64,000 nucleotides of DNA. Source: PCC-10605 sp964409355. GTDB lineage: Bacteria; Cyanobacteriota; Cyanobacteriia; Cyanobacteriales; Cyanobacteriaceae. A program made the position numbers and the translations under genes. Under the pieces are notes generated by a model. That model saw only the letters and a program-made list of their open reading frames with translations, did not search any database and was not told the origin of the DNA. The stretch spans positions 1 through 64,000 of the forward strand of contig CAYPDC010000004.1 of the NCBI GenBank assembly GCA_964409355.1. The letters run 5' to 3'. Shown one piece after another: positions 8,963 through 16,776 of the stretch (the stretch's first letter is position 1; the number at the start of each line of letters is the position of its first letter).

Positions 8963-9125
8963 AAGGGTTCAGGAAAAAAGAGGGCAATACTGGGATAAAG
9001 TCAGGGAAATAAAGGAAGAAAACTTAGTTTTTGTAGAGGCGATTGCAACTGCAATGGAACAAGTAACACAGTCAGATATACATAACTGGTTCACTCATTG
9101 CTGTTACTGTACCTCATCATTATGA
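8931..9125 (+). pseudogene. IS630 transposase, second-frame remnant with deleted core
   Basis: In the +1 frame after the A9 run the sequence reads KKLYATEKHTERVQEKRGQY, then EENLVFVEAIATAMEQVTQS and DIHNWFTHCCYCTSSL. The first stretch belongs just before the catalytic domain; the last (IHNWFTHCCYC) is the extreme C-terminus of IS630 transposases. The join at LVFVEA marks the deletion that removed the DDE residues. The coding end lies inside the right inverted repeat. Confidence 0.75.
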
Positions 9126-9243
9126 AAAAAAATGCTATATAACGTTTTAACTAATAGAAAAAAATCCTTGTACATTTTGCCCTCACTTGATCTCAGCTAA
9201 CCTAATTTTTTACTTTGAAACGGTTCTGAATAATTGACATAAT

Positions 9244-9262
9244 GTAAGGTTGAAACCCTTAC
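9244..9262. repeat. Short palindromic repeat (GTAAGG ... CCCTTAC)
   Basis: GTAAGGTT-GA-AACCCTTAC can fold into a small hairpin with one mismatch. Related palindromes lie near 4535, 23146, 36383, 39309 and 50913, all in intergenic DNA. Confidence 0.5.
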
Positions 9263-9331
9263 TACGAGACAATCAAAAATCTTTTCGGGAGAAGTATAGT
9301 AAACTTAGATGCGTTCCTAGCTTATTCATTT

Positions 9332-10510
9332 ATGATCATAATTATTGCTATTATTTGTTTTAAACTATTACTGTTTCAAGGGGTTTGCACTTTTATCCTC
9401 TTAAGTCGATTATTGCGAGGCGCAAGAAGAATCCCCCCGTTAACCCCTAAATTCCCCTATTTGTCGTTAATCGGCAAAGTAAGTGTGATTATACCAACTT
9501 TAAATGAGTTCGATCGCATCTCTCCTTTGTTAGAGGCGATTACCCGTCAAAGTTATGAGGTAAAAGAAATTATCTTTATTGATAGTAATTCTACCGATGG
9601 CACACAGGATAAAATTAATATTTATAGCAAGAAAGATCCCCGTATTCGTTTGATTACAGATCCCCCTTTACCCTCTGATTGGGTGGGACGACCTTGGGCA
9701 TTACATAATGGTTTCTTAAATAGTTCTAAAACTAGTGAATGGATTTTAGGGGTAGATGCGGATACAATACCTCATAAGAATTTGGTGGCTAGTGTGTTGG
9801 ATTTTGCCATTAAGTATGATTATAATTTAGTCTCTTTTTCCCCTCAATTTATCTTGGAATCTATGGGAGAATGGTGGTTACAACCTGCTTTGTTGATGAC
9901 TTTGTTATTTCGTTTTGAGTCGTCAGGAGTTGACACAACCAGTAGTAGCACAATTATGGCAAATGGTCAATGTTTTTTAATAAAACGTCATATTTTAGAG
10001 CAGATTGACGGTTATAGTTGTGCGTCTAATTCTTTTTGCGATGATGTCACTTTAGCTCGTTATGTGGCAAGTTTAGGTTATAAAGTCGGTTTTGCTGATG
10101 GTAGTAAAATTATCAAAGTGCGAATGTATCAGGGTTTTCGGGATACTTGGGAAGGTTGGGGGCGATCGCTCGATCTTAAGGACGCTTCTTCTAGGGTACA
10201 ATTATGGGGAGAATGTCTCTTTTTATTCCTAATTCAGGCTTTACCCTTACCTTTATTCTTCATCTGCTTATTTTTATCTCCTCATATCGATTTCCTCAGT
10301 TTTAAACTACTTTTTGCCTTAAATACTTTTCTTGTCATTATCCGTTTTGCTTTACTAGGAGCGATCGCATCTTCCTATCAATTTAAAAAATCCATCTCAG
10401 AATTAGGCTTTCTTGTCTCACCCTTTGCGGATATATTAGCGGTAACGAGAATTATTCTTTCAGCTTTAAGCAAACCCCGTCAGTGGCGCGGAAGAAATTA
10501 TGAATTATGA
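9332..10510 (+). CDS. cruG: Membrane glycosyltransferase family 2, CruG-like carotenoid glycosyltransferase
   Basis: A 392-residue GT-A enzyme. An N-terminal membrane helix (residues 1-22) precedes the GT2 core: VSVIIPTLNEFDRISPLL, FIDSNSTDG, GVDADTIPH (the DxD motif) and SFCDDVTLARYVASLG. The C-terminal part has several hydrophobic helices. The overall pattern, including YQGFRDTWEGWGRSLDLKDA, resembles the cyanobacterial 2'-O-glycosyltransferase CruG that sugars myxol to make myxoxanthophyll. That function is by family resemblance; another membrane-acting GT2 remains possible. The gene is monocistronic as far as can be seen. Confidence 0.65.
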   Translation: MIIIIAIICFKLLLFQGVCTFILLSRLLRGARRIPPLTPKFPYLSLIGKVSVIIPTLNEFDRISPLLEAITRQSYEVKEIIFIDSNSTDGTQDKINIYSKKDPRIRLITDPPLPSDWVGRPWALHNGFLNSSKTSEWILGVDADTIPHKNLVASVLDFAIKYDYNLVSFSPQFILESMGEWWLQPALLMTLLFRFESSGVDTTSSSTIMANGQCFLIKRHILEQIDGYSCASNSFCDDVTLARYVASLGYKVGFADGSKIIKVRMYQGFRDTWEGWGRSLDLKDASSRVQLWGECLFLFLIQALPLPLFFICLFLSPHIDFLSFKLLFALNTFLVIIRFALLGAIASSYQFKKSISELGFLVSPFADILAVTRIILSALSKPRQWRGRNYEL

Positions 10511-10694
10511 ACCATGAACTACGAATTATGAACTTTAGGTGACACCCGAAACATCTTAATTGCCTGTGTAATCCTAAATCAGTTGTGAGGAATTTTGATT
10601 AGACTTCTCTTAGCTTTGTCAATTTATTGCAAAGCGATTATTGATTTTCTATTAATGTATCATAACGTTTGTTTTTTAATTATTAATATTCATA

Positions 10695-11561
10695 ATGACT
10701 TCTAATAGTTTATATTCTCAAAAAAAGACATTTAAAAAACTATCAAATAGCTTAATGATAGTCGGTATTATTATTACCTTAATGTTTATATTTTTCGCCT
10801 TTTTTGCCCCTTTATTACAAAACATGGGCATTATTCAAAACCCATTAGAATCCCTTAGTAACCCCATTAATCAAGGACCAAATGGAAAATATTGGTTCGG
10901 CACAACCGGGCAGGGTTATGATGTTTTTTCCCGCACTATTTTTGGCTCACAAGCCGCTTTAAAAGTCGTGATTACTGCCACATTTTTTAGTTTAATTATC
11001 GGTGTGCCATTGGGGTTAATTAGTGGTTATTTTGGGGGAAAAGTTGACAAAATATTACTCTTTTTAATGGATACCATTTATACTTTACCCGGATTATTGT
11101 TATCCGTTACATTAGCCTTTGTGGTTGGTAGAGGGATAATAAATGCAGCGATTGCCTTGTCTATTTCCTATATTCCCCAATATTATCGAGTCATCAGAAA
11201 TCATACCACTAGCGTTAAAACCGAATTGTTTATCGAAGCCGCACAAGCCATGGGGGCATCTTCAACCCGTATTATTACGAAATATGTTTTCTTCAATGTT
11301 GTGCAAAACATTCCTGTTTTATTTACCCTCAATGCCGCCGATGCTATTTTAATCTTAGGGGGTTTAGGATTTTTAGGGTTAGGTTTACCTGAAGATGTGC
11401 CAGAATGGGGACATGATCTCAAATTGGCTTTAGATGGTTTACCTACTGGTATTTGGTGGAATGCCTTTTTCCCCGGTTTGGCAATGACAACCATGGTGAC
11501 GGGTTTATCTTTATTAGGAGAAGGATTAAGTGAGGGTTTTAATCCCCATAATCGTAACTAG
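10695..11561 (+). CDS. ABC transporter permease, DppC/OppC (peptide/nickel) type
   Basis: The 288-residue protein has six predicted membrane helices and the permease EAA loop (EAAQAMGASSTRIITKY). The order of an N-terminal helix, an external segment WFGTTGQGYDVFSRTIFGS and GFLGLGLPEDVPEWG near the C-terminus is typical of DppC/OppC, the second permease of peptide or nickel importers. No partner permease, ATPase or binding protein lies nearby, which is common in cyanobacteria where these subunits are scattered. The stop codon TAG is partly contributed by the first bases of a repeat at 11560. Confidence 0.88.
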   Translation: MTSNSLYSQKKTFKKLSNSLMIVGIIITLMFIFFAFFAPLLQNMGIIQNPLESLSNPINQGPNGKYWFGTTGQGYDVFSRTIFGSQAALKVVITATFFSLIIGVPLGLISGYFGGKVDKILLFLMDTIYTLPGLLLSVTLAFVVGRGIINAAIALSISYIPQYYRVIRNHTTSVKTELFIEAAQAMGASSTRIITKYVFFNVVQNIPVLFTLNAADAILILGGLGFLGLGLPEDVPEWGHDLKLALDGLPTGIWWNAFFPGLAMTTMVTGLSLLGEGLSEGFNPHNRN

Positions 11562-11664
11562 GTGGTTTTCAAAAAAGAATTTACCCAATTTTCTTTATAA
11601 TTCCCCCTTTATTAAGGGGGGTTAGGGGGGATCATACAGGTATATTTATTATTAAAAATCACCT
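11560..11664 (-). repeat. Dispersed family C element (copy C1)
   Basis: A 105-base element bounded by AGGTGGTTTTCAA and TTAAAAATCACCT. Its reverse complement matches 61710-61815 nearly base for base, including TATACCTG, GATCCCCCCTAACC and AGGGGGAATTATAA. The left edge supplies the last two bases of the permease stop codon. Confidence 0.8.
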
Positions 11665-11671
11665 TAGATCA

Positions 11672-12802
11672 TTACAAAGTAACAGGAGATTCCACATAAA
11701 TAGTCGGCTCTTGCATAGTAAAATTAATACCATAAGTGGATAATTGCTGGGAAATATTTTCGTTGGCTAACTCTAATAATCTTTTTCTTAAGTTGATCGA
11801 GCTTTCGTTTGAGCCTAAAATAAAAAACGTCACCCTCGCCCTTGTTTCTTTGTGTTTTTCTGGAGTAAATAAGGCTACCTTTGTACTATCTGGATCTATA
11901 CCAAATAGGGCATTCGTACATTTTTTAACTATATCTTCCACTAGGGCTTGTTCGCTATCTTCGAGTATTTTCGCAAAGTCGAGGTAAAGTAATACCATTA
12001 CCTTTTTCCCTCTAGTGATGTTTTCAATTTCTACGTTTGCCATCATGGAATTAGGTACAATCATTAATGTACCTTTACCCGGTATTCTGATTTTAGTTGA
12101 TCTCAGCCCGATCGACTCTACCCTACCATACAATCCAGTATTTAGCCTTATATACTCCCCGACAATGAAAGGACGATCTAAATAGAGAACAAACGTACCT
12201 AATAACTGCTCCAGAGTTCTTTGAGCGGCAAATGCGATCGCAATTCCCCCTAAACCTAAACTAGCCAGTAAACCGACTAAATTTATATCCAGTCTTTTCG
12301 CAAAGGCAACGGCGGCAACAAAACCGATAATAACATTAATAATGGTTTCTAAAACTAATAATAATTCATCGACTTCTTTCCCTAATTTTTGAATTAAATC
12401 CACCCCATAAATTAAAATAACTTGCCTAAATAAACGGGATGCTAACCAAGCTACACTTATAATTAAACTCAGATCAATAATAAAATTAAGAACTCTATAT
12501 ATCCCTTGATAATTAATGATAAAATTGAGGGATAATGACCATAAAATTAATGTACCTGTTAAGCGAAACGTATTTTTTAAAGGATCAATTATTTTCTCAT
12601 AAAATTGAGTTAATGGCTGTTTTGATAAACGAGAAATTCCCAACATACAAAGATTAGGAGTATATCTTCCAGCGATAAAACTAAAAACTATTAATAAGAA
12701 GAAAAAACCAAATTCTAAAGACAATTTTGTCATCATTGCCTGATTTTCTTCCGTTAACCATGATTTAATTAAGTTATTAATAAGCTCCATGATAATTAAC
12801 AA
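11672..12802 (-). CDS. MscS-family mechanosensitive channel
   Basis: A 376-residue membrane protein. Several N-terminal helices precede the pore helix and beta domain marked by LLASLGLGGIAIAFAAQRTL, then DRPFIVGEYIRLNTG, VESIGLRSTKIR and MIVPNSMMANVEIENI. Such channels open under membrane tension and release osmolytes. It is larger than E. coli MscS because of extra N-terminal helices. The neighbour at 13001 is a paralogue in the same orientation, separated by a repeat-containing spacer. The start could also be a few codons downstream (MELINNL). Confidence 0.9.
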   Translation of the reverse strand: MLIIMELINNLIKSWLTEENQAMMTKLSLEFGFFFLLIVFSFIAGRYTPNLCMLGISRLSKQPLTQFYEKIIDPLKNTFRLTGTLILWSLSLNFIINYQGIYRVLNFIIDLSLIISVAWLASRLFRQVILIYGVDLIQKLGKEVDELLLVLETIINVIIGFVAAVAFAKRLDINLVGLLASLGLGGIAIAFAAQRTLEQLLGTFVLYLDRPFIVGEYIRLNTGLYGRVESIGLRSTKIRIPGKGTLMIVPNSMMANVEIENITRGKKVMVLLYLDFAKILEDSEQALVEDIVKKCTNALFGIDPDSTKVALFTPEKHKETRARVTFFILGSNESSINLRKRLLELANENISQQLSTYGINFTMQEPTIYVESPVTL

Positions 12803-12869
12803 TTAATAATGAATGGTGATTAAAGGTTTATACATTCTAATTTTCAAATTATAAATTTTCTAAATTTGA

Positions 12870-12993
12870 CATGAAATATTAAGTATTTAATATCCTAAAA
12901 AAAACTGAAATCTGCTACATTTCGACTACGCTCAATGCACCGCCTGATGCCTGAAACCTACCCTTATCCGATATTCTTACATCGAACGGAGGT
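12870..12993 (+). repeat. Family B repeat, interrupted copy (B2)
   Basis: ATTAAGTATTTAATATCC and CGCCTGATGCCTGAAACCT through ACATCGAACGGAGGT match the right part of the full family B copy at 42098-42305. A short unrelated stretch containing TTTCGACTACGCTCAATG interrupts it. Confidence 0.65.
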
Positions 12994-13000
12994 TAAATTC

Positions 13001-14086
13001 TTAAATTGTGATAGGAGAATCAACATTAATGGTGTCATCTTCTAAAATAAAATCAATGCCGTATTCTTCTAATTTTTGACGAATATTTTGATTAGCAATA
13101 TTCAATAATTGACGGCGTAAATCCATTGAAACCTGTTCAGAACCCAGTAGAAAGAAGCTGATTTGTGCCTGAGTAAATTCTGTTTTTTCATCTTTATTTA
13201 TCTGTTTAAATTTTACTTCAGTATTTTTCGGATCAATGCCAAAAATGTCTTTAGTGCTATCTAAAATAATTTGTCTAATTAATGCCATTTCGTCTAATTC
13301 TAAAGAGTTATAAAAGGTTAAATAAACTAAAGAAATAACTTTTTTTGCCCCAGTAAAATTCTCAATATTTGTCTGAGTTAAGGCACTGTTCGGAATTACC
13401 ATTAATGTTCCTTTCCCTGATACTCTTATTTTTGTTGATCTTAAACCAATGGATTCTACTCTGCCAAAAGTGCCATCTGGTAAACCAATATAGTCGTCAA
13501 TTACAAAGGGGCGATCGAGATATATTACCACTCCTCCTAATAATTGTTCAAGGGTTTTTTGTGCGGCAAATGCTACCGCTAAACCGCCGATTCCTAAACT
13601 AGCTAATAAACCGAATAAATTGATATTATGTACTTGGGCAAAAATAAAAATAATCAATAAAAAGATAATCAAATTAGCGGAATATTTACCAACAATTAAA
13701 AACTCACTATTAATTTTTTTTTGACTTTGTAAAGCCGCATCAAGCAAGAAGTTATCAAATAATTGTTTAAACCATTTAATTGCTAACCAAATAGTTAAAC
13801 TAGAAATAATTATACTAATAATAATTTCTCCCACCTTTATAGGTATAGGAAAGTCATTGATGAGAATAGCAATATCTCCCAGAGATAAAAACCAAATTAA
13901 GGTTAAAAAACCCAAGTCTGGTTTAATCACTTCTGTATAAAATTTTCTAGTTTGAGTCGCAATAAATTTTTCTGTTAAATATTGAATTACTTTCTTTAAA
14001 TAATTAAGAATTATGATAATTCCTAAAATAATAGTGATAATCATTCCTAGCTTAAAAATAAGCTCATAATCTAATGTTATACTCAT
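13001..14086 (-). CDS. MscS-family mechanosensitive channel (paralogue)
   Basis: The 361 residues share the whole plan of the 11672 protein: N-terminal helices, LLASLGIGGLAVAFAAQKTL, DRPFVIDDYIGLPDG, VESIGLRSTKIRVSGKG and VIPNSALTQTNIENFTG. The tandem arrangement suggests an old duplication; the sequences have diverged clearly. Both end in a similar acidic tail (PTIYVESPVTL and DTINVDSPITI). The start ATG at 14086 (MSITLDYEL) has no strong Shine-Dalgarno. The role is osmotic relief by family. Confidence 0.9.
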   Translation of the reverse strand: MSITLDYELIFKLGMIITIILGIIIILNYLKKVIQYLTEKFIATQTRKFYTEVIKPDLGFLTLIWFLSLGDIAILINDFPIPIKVGEIIISIIISSLTIWLAIKWFKQLFDNFLLDAALQSQKKINSEFLIVGKYSANLIIFLLIIFIFAQVHNINLFGLLASLGIGGLAVAFAAQKTLEQLLGGVVIYLDRPFVIDDYIGLPDGTFGRVESIGLRSTKIRVSGKGTLMVIPNSALTQTNIENFTGAKKVISLVYLTFYNSLELDEMALIRQIILDSTKDIFGIDPKNTEVKFKQINKDEKTEFTQAQISFFLLGSEQVSMDLRRQLLNIANQNIRQKLEEYGIDFILEDDTINVDSPITI

Positions 14087-14319
14087 TATGGAAAAACTTT
14101 ATAGTTGTTTGTCTTTATTTTTTATGTTGACTATGACTACACAAATCTTAAATTAAAACTCTTTAATTGGCTCTGATTCATCAGGCTATAGTTAATAGCT
14201 ATAGCATCAATAGTTAATGGATAATAGATACATTCAAAAATAACTAATTTAATGCGATAACATAAAATAACTAATTGATTAATTAACAAATCAAAGCAAT
14301 AGTAAATCACATTAAAGCA

Positions 14320-14823
14320 ATGAAAAGACGAACTTTACTCAGTACAAGTTTAGGTGCGTTCTGCGCAGCACCTTTGGTGTCCGCACTCATGCTAGCCACA
14401 ACTCAAACCCAAAGTCAAGAGGATCAACCTATTAAGAAAATTAACTTAACAAAAGCTCAGTGGAAAGAAAAACTAACTCCTGCACAATACCATATTTTGC
14501 GGGAAGAAGGCACAGAAAAGCCCTTTTCTAGCCCATTAAATGAGGAAAAAAGAAAGGGAATTTTTGCCTGTGCAGGATGTGATTTGCCCCTTTTCCGCTC
14601 AGAGATGAAATATAATAGCGGTACTGGATGGCCCAGTTTCTATGATACCATTGCCAACGCGGTAGAAACCAAAAACGATTTTAAACTATTGATTCCTCGT
14701 ACTGAATACCATTGTGCTAGATGTGGCGGTCATCAAGGTCATGTATTTAATGATGGACCAAAACCCACAGGAAAAAGGTATTGTAATAATGGTTTAGCTT
14801 TGAAATTTATCCCCACAACTTAA
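14320..14823 (+). CDS. msrB: Peptide-methionine (R)-S-oxide reductase with export signal
   Basis: MsrB reduces methionine-R-sulfoxide in proteins. The core shows the two zinc CxxC pairs (FACAGCD and YHCARCGGH), GTGWPSFYD and HVFNDGPKPTGKRYCNN, which carries the catalytic cysteine. Unlike cytosolic forms, it begins MKRRTLLSTSLGAFCAAPLV, an RR-containing hydrophobic leader that looks like a Tat signal, so it should act in the periplasm or thylakoid lumen. Only one base separates its stop from the start of msrA, and both are exported, so they form a two-gene repair operon. Confidence 0.93.
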   Translation: MKRRTLLSTSLGAFCAAPLVSALMLATTQTQSQEDQPIKKINLTKAQWKEKLTPAQYHILREEGTEKPFSSPLNEEKRKGIFACAGCDLPLFRSEMKYNSGTGWPSFYDTIANAVETKNDFKLLIPRTEYHCARCGGHQGHVFNDGPKPTGKRYCNNGLALKFIPTT

Positions 14824-14824
14824 A

Positions 14825-15424
14825 ATGAGCAAGATATTAGCCATCATAATTTCTGTATTCCTGATTTTAATACCATCAGCCAATGCTCAAACAGGCAGTA
14901 TAAAAACCGCAACATTTGCGGGGGGCTGTTTTTGGTGTATGGAACCACCCTACGACAAAATCGAAGGGGTAATTTCCACTACCTCTGGTTATACGGGGGG
15001 AAACGTGAAAAATCCTACTTACCAACAGGTAAGCAAAGGCCAAACAGGTCACGCAGAAGCGGTAGAGATTAAGTATAATGCTGATAAAGTCAGCTATAAA
15101 AAACTATTGAGTGTTTTTTGGCAAAATATCGATCCTACGGTGGAAAACCGTCAATTTTGCGACATTGGCAATCAGTATCGCAGTGCTATTTTTTACCATG
15201 ACGATCAGCAAAAACAACTTGCTTTAGACAGTAGGAAACAAATCGAAAAACAACTCAACCAGAAAGTTTATACTCAAATCATTCCCGTGAAGGAATTTTA
15301 CCCTGCCGAAGAATATCATCAAGACTACTACCAGAAAAATCCTTTATTGTATAAATACTATCGCTTTCGCTGTGGTCGAGATCAACGCCTAGAGGAATTG
15401 GGATTGAAGATTAAGAATTATTAA
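14825..15424 (+). CDS. msrA: Peptide-methionine (S)-S-oxide reductase with signal peptide
   Basis: MsrA reduces the S-epimer of methionine sulfoxide, complementing msrB just upstream. The active site is AGGCFWCMEPPYD, followed by GYTGGNVKNPTYQQVSKGQT and FYPAEEYHQDYYQKNP. A cleavable signal precedes the core (MSKILAIIISVFLILIPSAN, then AQ). The 199-residue length equals the usual enzyme plus that leader. Placement directly before psbD-psbC is suggestive because photosystem II is a main source of oxidants, but no shared transcript is shown: nearly 300 bases separate msrA from psbD. Confidence 0.94.
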   Translation: MSKILAIIISVFLILIPSANAQTGSIKTATFAGGCFWCMEPPYDKIEGVISTTSGYTGGNVKNPTYQQVSKGQTGHAEAVEIKYNADKVSYKKLLSVFWQNIDPTVENRQFCDIGNQYRSAIFYHDDQQKQLALDSRKQIEKQLNQKVYTQIIPVKEFYPAEEYHQDYYQKNPLLYKYYRFRCGRDQRLEELGLKIKNY

Positions 15425-15621
15425 AATTAGTCACAAATCCATATAATCAAGATACTGTGGTGGTTTAGCCTATATCATTTCAGGGCCATTCTGAGAAAAA
15501 TGTGACATTTTGTTAAAACATCTGCTAAAAATAGATAAAGCGAGTTGAGAAAGATACTTAAATCGTATCTGAAAAACAGAGTAATAATAACTCTGACTCA
15601 TGCTATATTAAGAAAAGTTAA

Positions 15622-15679
15622 TTGCAGTTCAGTATTATTGCTGAGTAGCAATCTCGTCTCTAATAATATAAACAGAGAC
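15622..15679 (+). promoter_or_regulatory. Two stem-loops in the psbD leader
   Basis: TTGCAGTTCAG (15622-15632) pairs with CTGAGTAGCAA (15641-15651) in ten of eleven positions, counting two G-T pairs. GTCTCT (15656-15661) pairs with AGAGAC (15674-15679). They stand in series 41 bases before the psbD ATG, which lacks a strong Shine-Dalgarno. They may stabilise or regulate the leader; no transcription start was identified. Confidence 0.5.
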
Positions 15680-15720
15680 AATTTTAAAGTAAAACTTGAC
15701 AAGTTAAAAAAAGAAAGATT

Positions 15721-16776
15721 ATGACCATTGCAGTCGGACGTGTGCCGGAAAGAGGATGGTTTGATGTCCTTGATGACTGGCTCAAAAGAGACCGCTTTGT
15801 ATTCGTTGGTTGGTCTGGTATCCTTCTTTTCCCTTGTGCTTACTTAGCTTTGGGTGGTTGGTTAACTGGTACTACCTTTGTTACTTCTTGGTACACTCAC
15901 GGTTTAGCTAGTTCTTATTTAGAAGGTGCTAACTTCTTAACCGTTGCTGTTTCTTCTCCGGCGGATGTTTTTGGCCACTCCTTACTATTTTTATGGGGTC
16001 CTGAAGCTCAAGGAGATTTCACTCGTTGGTGTCAGATCGGCGGTTTATGGCCTTTCGTAGCATTACACGGAGCTTTCGGTTTAATTGGCTTCATGTTACG
16101 TCAGTTTGAAATTGCTCGTCTTGTCGGTATTCGTCCTTACAATGCCATCGCATTCTCTGCACCTATCGCTGTATTTGTAAGCGTCTTCTTGATGTATCCT
16201 TTAGGACAATCTAGCTGGTTCTTTGCGCCTAGCTTCGGTGTTGCGGGGATCTTCCGTTTCATCTTATTTTTCCAAGGATTCCACAACTGGACTCTTAATC
16301 CTTTCCACATGATGGGAGTTGCAGGGGTGTTAGGAGGAGCTTTACTTTGCGCTATTCACGGTGCAACAGTAGAAAATACCTTATTCCAAGACGGTGAACA
16401 GGCAAACACTTTCCGTGCTTTTGAACCTACTCAGGCAGAAGAAACCTATTCTATGGTGACTGCTAACCGTTTCTGGTCCCAAATCTTCGGGATTGCTTTC
16501 TCTAACAAACGTTGGTTGCACTTCTTCATGTTATTCGTTCCCGTAACTGGATTATGGATGAGTGCGATCGGAGTTGTTGGTTTAGGCTTTAACCTTCGTG
16601 CTTATGACTTCGTATCTCAGGAGTTAAGAGCGGCAGAAGATCCTGAATTTGAAACTTTCTATACCAAAAATATTTTATTAAACGAAGGGTTGCGCGCATG
16701 GATGGCGCCCCAAGATCAACCCCACGAAAAATTTGTATTCCCAGAGGAGGTACTTCCACGTGGTAACGCTCTCTAA
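15721..16776 (+). CDS. psbD: Photosystem II D2 reaction-centre protein
   Basis: D2 and D1 form the photosystem II core that carries the pigments and quinones. The 351-residue sequence starts MTIAVGRVPERGWFDVLDDW and keeps the five helices and ligand residues, including WGPEAQGDFTRWCQIGGLWP, GQSSWFFAPSFGVAGIFRF, the FHNWTLNPFHMMGVAGVLGG segment, and the C-terminal ENILLNEGL-type region reading TKNILLNEGLRAWMAPQDQP. Codon use is that of a highly expressed gene. The 3' end overlaps psbC by 17 bases, so the two are one transcript. Confidence 0.99.
   Translation: MTIAVGRVPERGWFDVLDDWLKRDRFVFVGWSGILLFPCAYLALGGWLTGTTFVTSWYTHGLASSYLEGANFLTVAVSSPADVFGHSLLFLWGPEAQGDFTRWCQIGGLWPFVALHGAFGLIGFMLRQFEIARLVGIRPYNAIAFSAPIAVFVSVFLMYPLGQSSWFFAPSFGVAGIFRFILFFQGFHNWTLNPFHMMGVAGVLGGALLCAIHGATVENTLFQDGEQANTFRAFEPTQAEETYSMVTANRFWSQIFGIAFSNKRWLHFFMLFVPVTGLWMSAIGVVGLGFNLRAYDFVSQELRAAEDPEFETFYTKNILLNEGLRAWMAPQDQPHEKFVFPEEVLPRGNAL

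Larger units (their letters stand above)
8521..9138 (+). mobile_element. Internally deleted IS630-family insertion sequence
   Basis: The ends are imperfect inverted repeats: TAGCGTTTATCTGAATGATG then AGGTACA at 8521-8547, against TGTACCTCATCATTATG through AATGCTA at 9109-9138. The element is flanked by TA (8519-8520 and 9139-9140), the IS630/Tc1 target duplication. It is about 620 bases, where a complete element would be near 1.1 kb. The N- and C-terminal parts of the transposase survive but the middle is missing. It could move only with a transposase supplied from elsewhere. Confidence 0.85.

Noticed and set aside
16733..16759. TTG start for psbC
   Set aside because: The downstream GTG has an excellent ribosome site and gives the known N-terminus.
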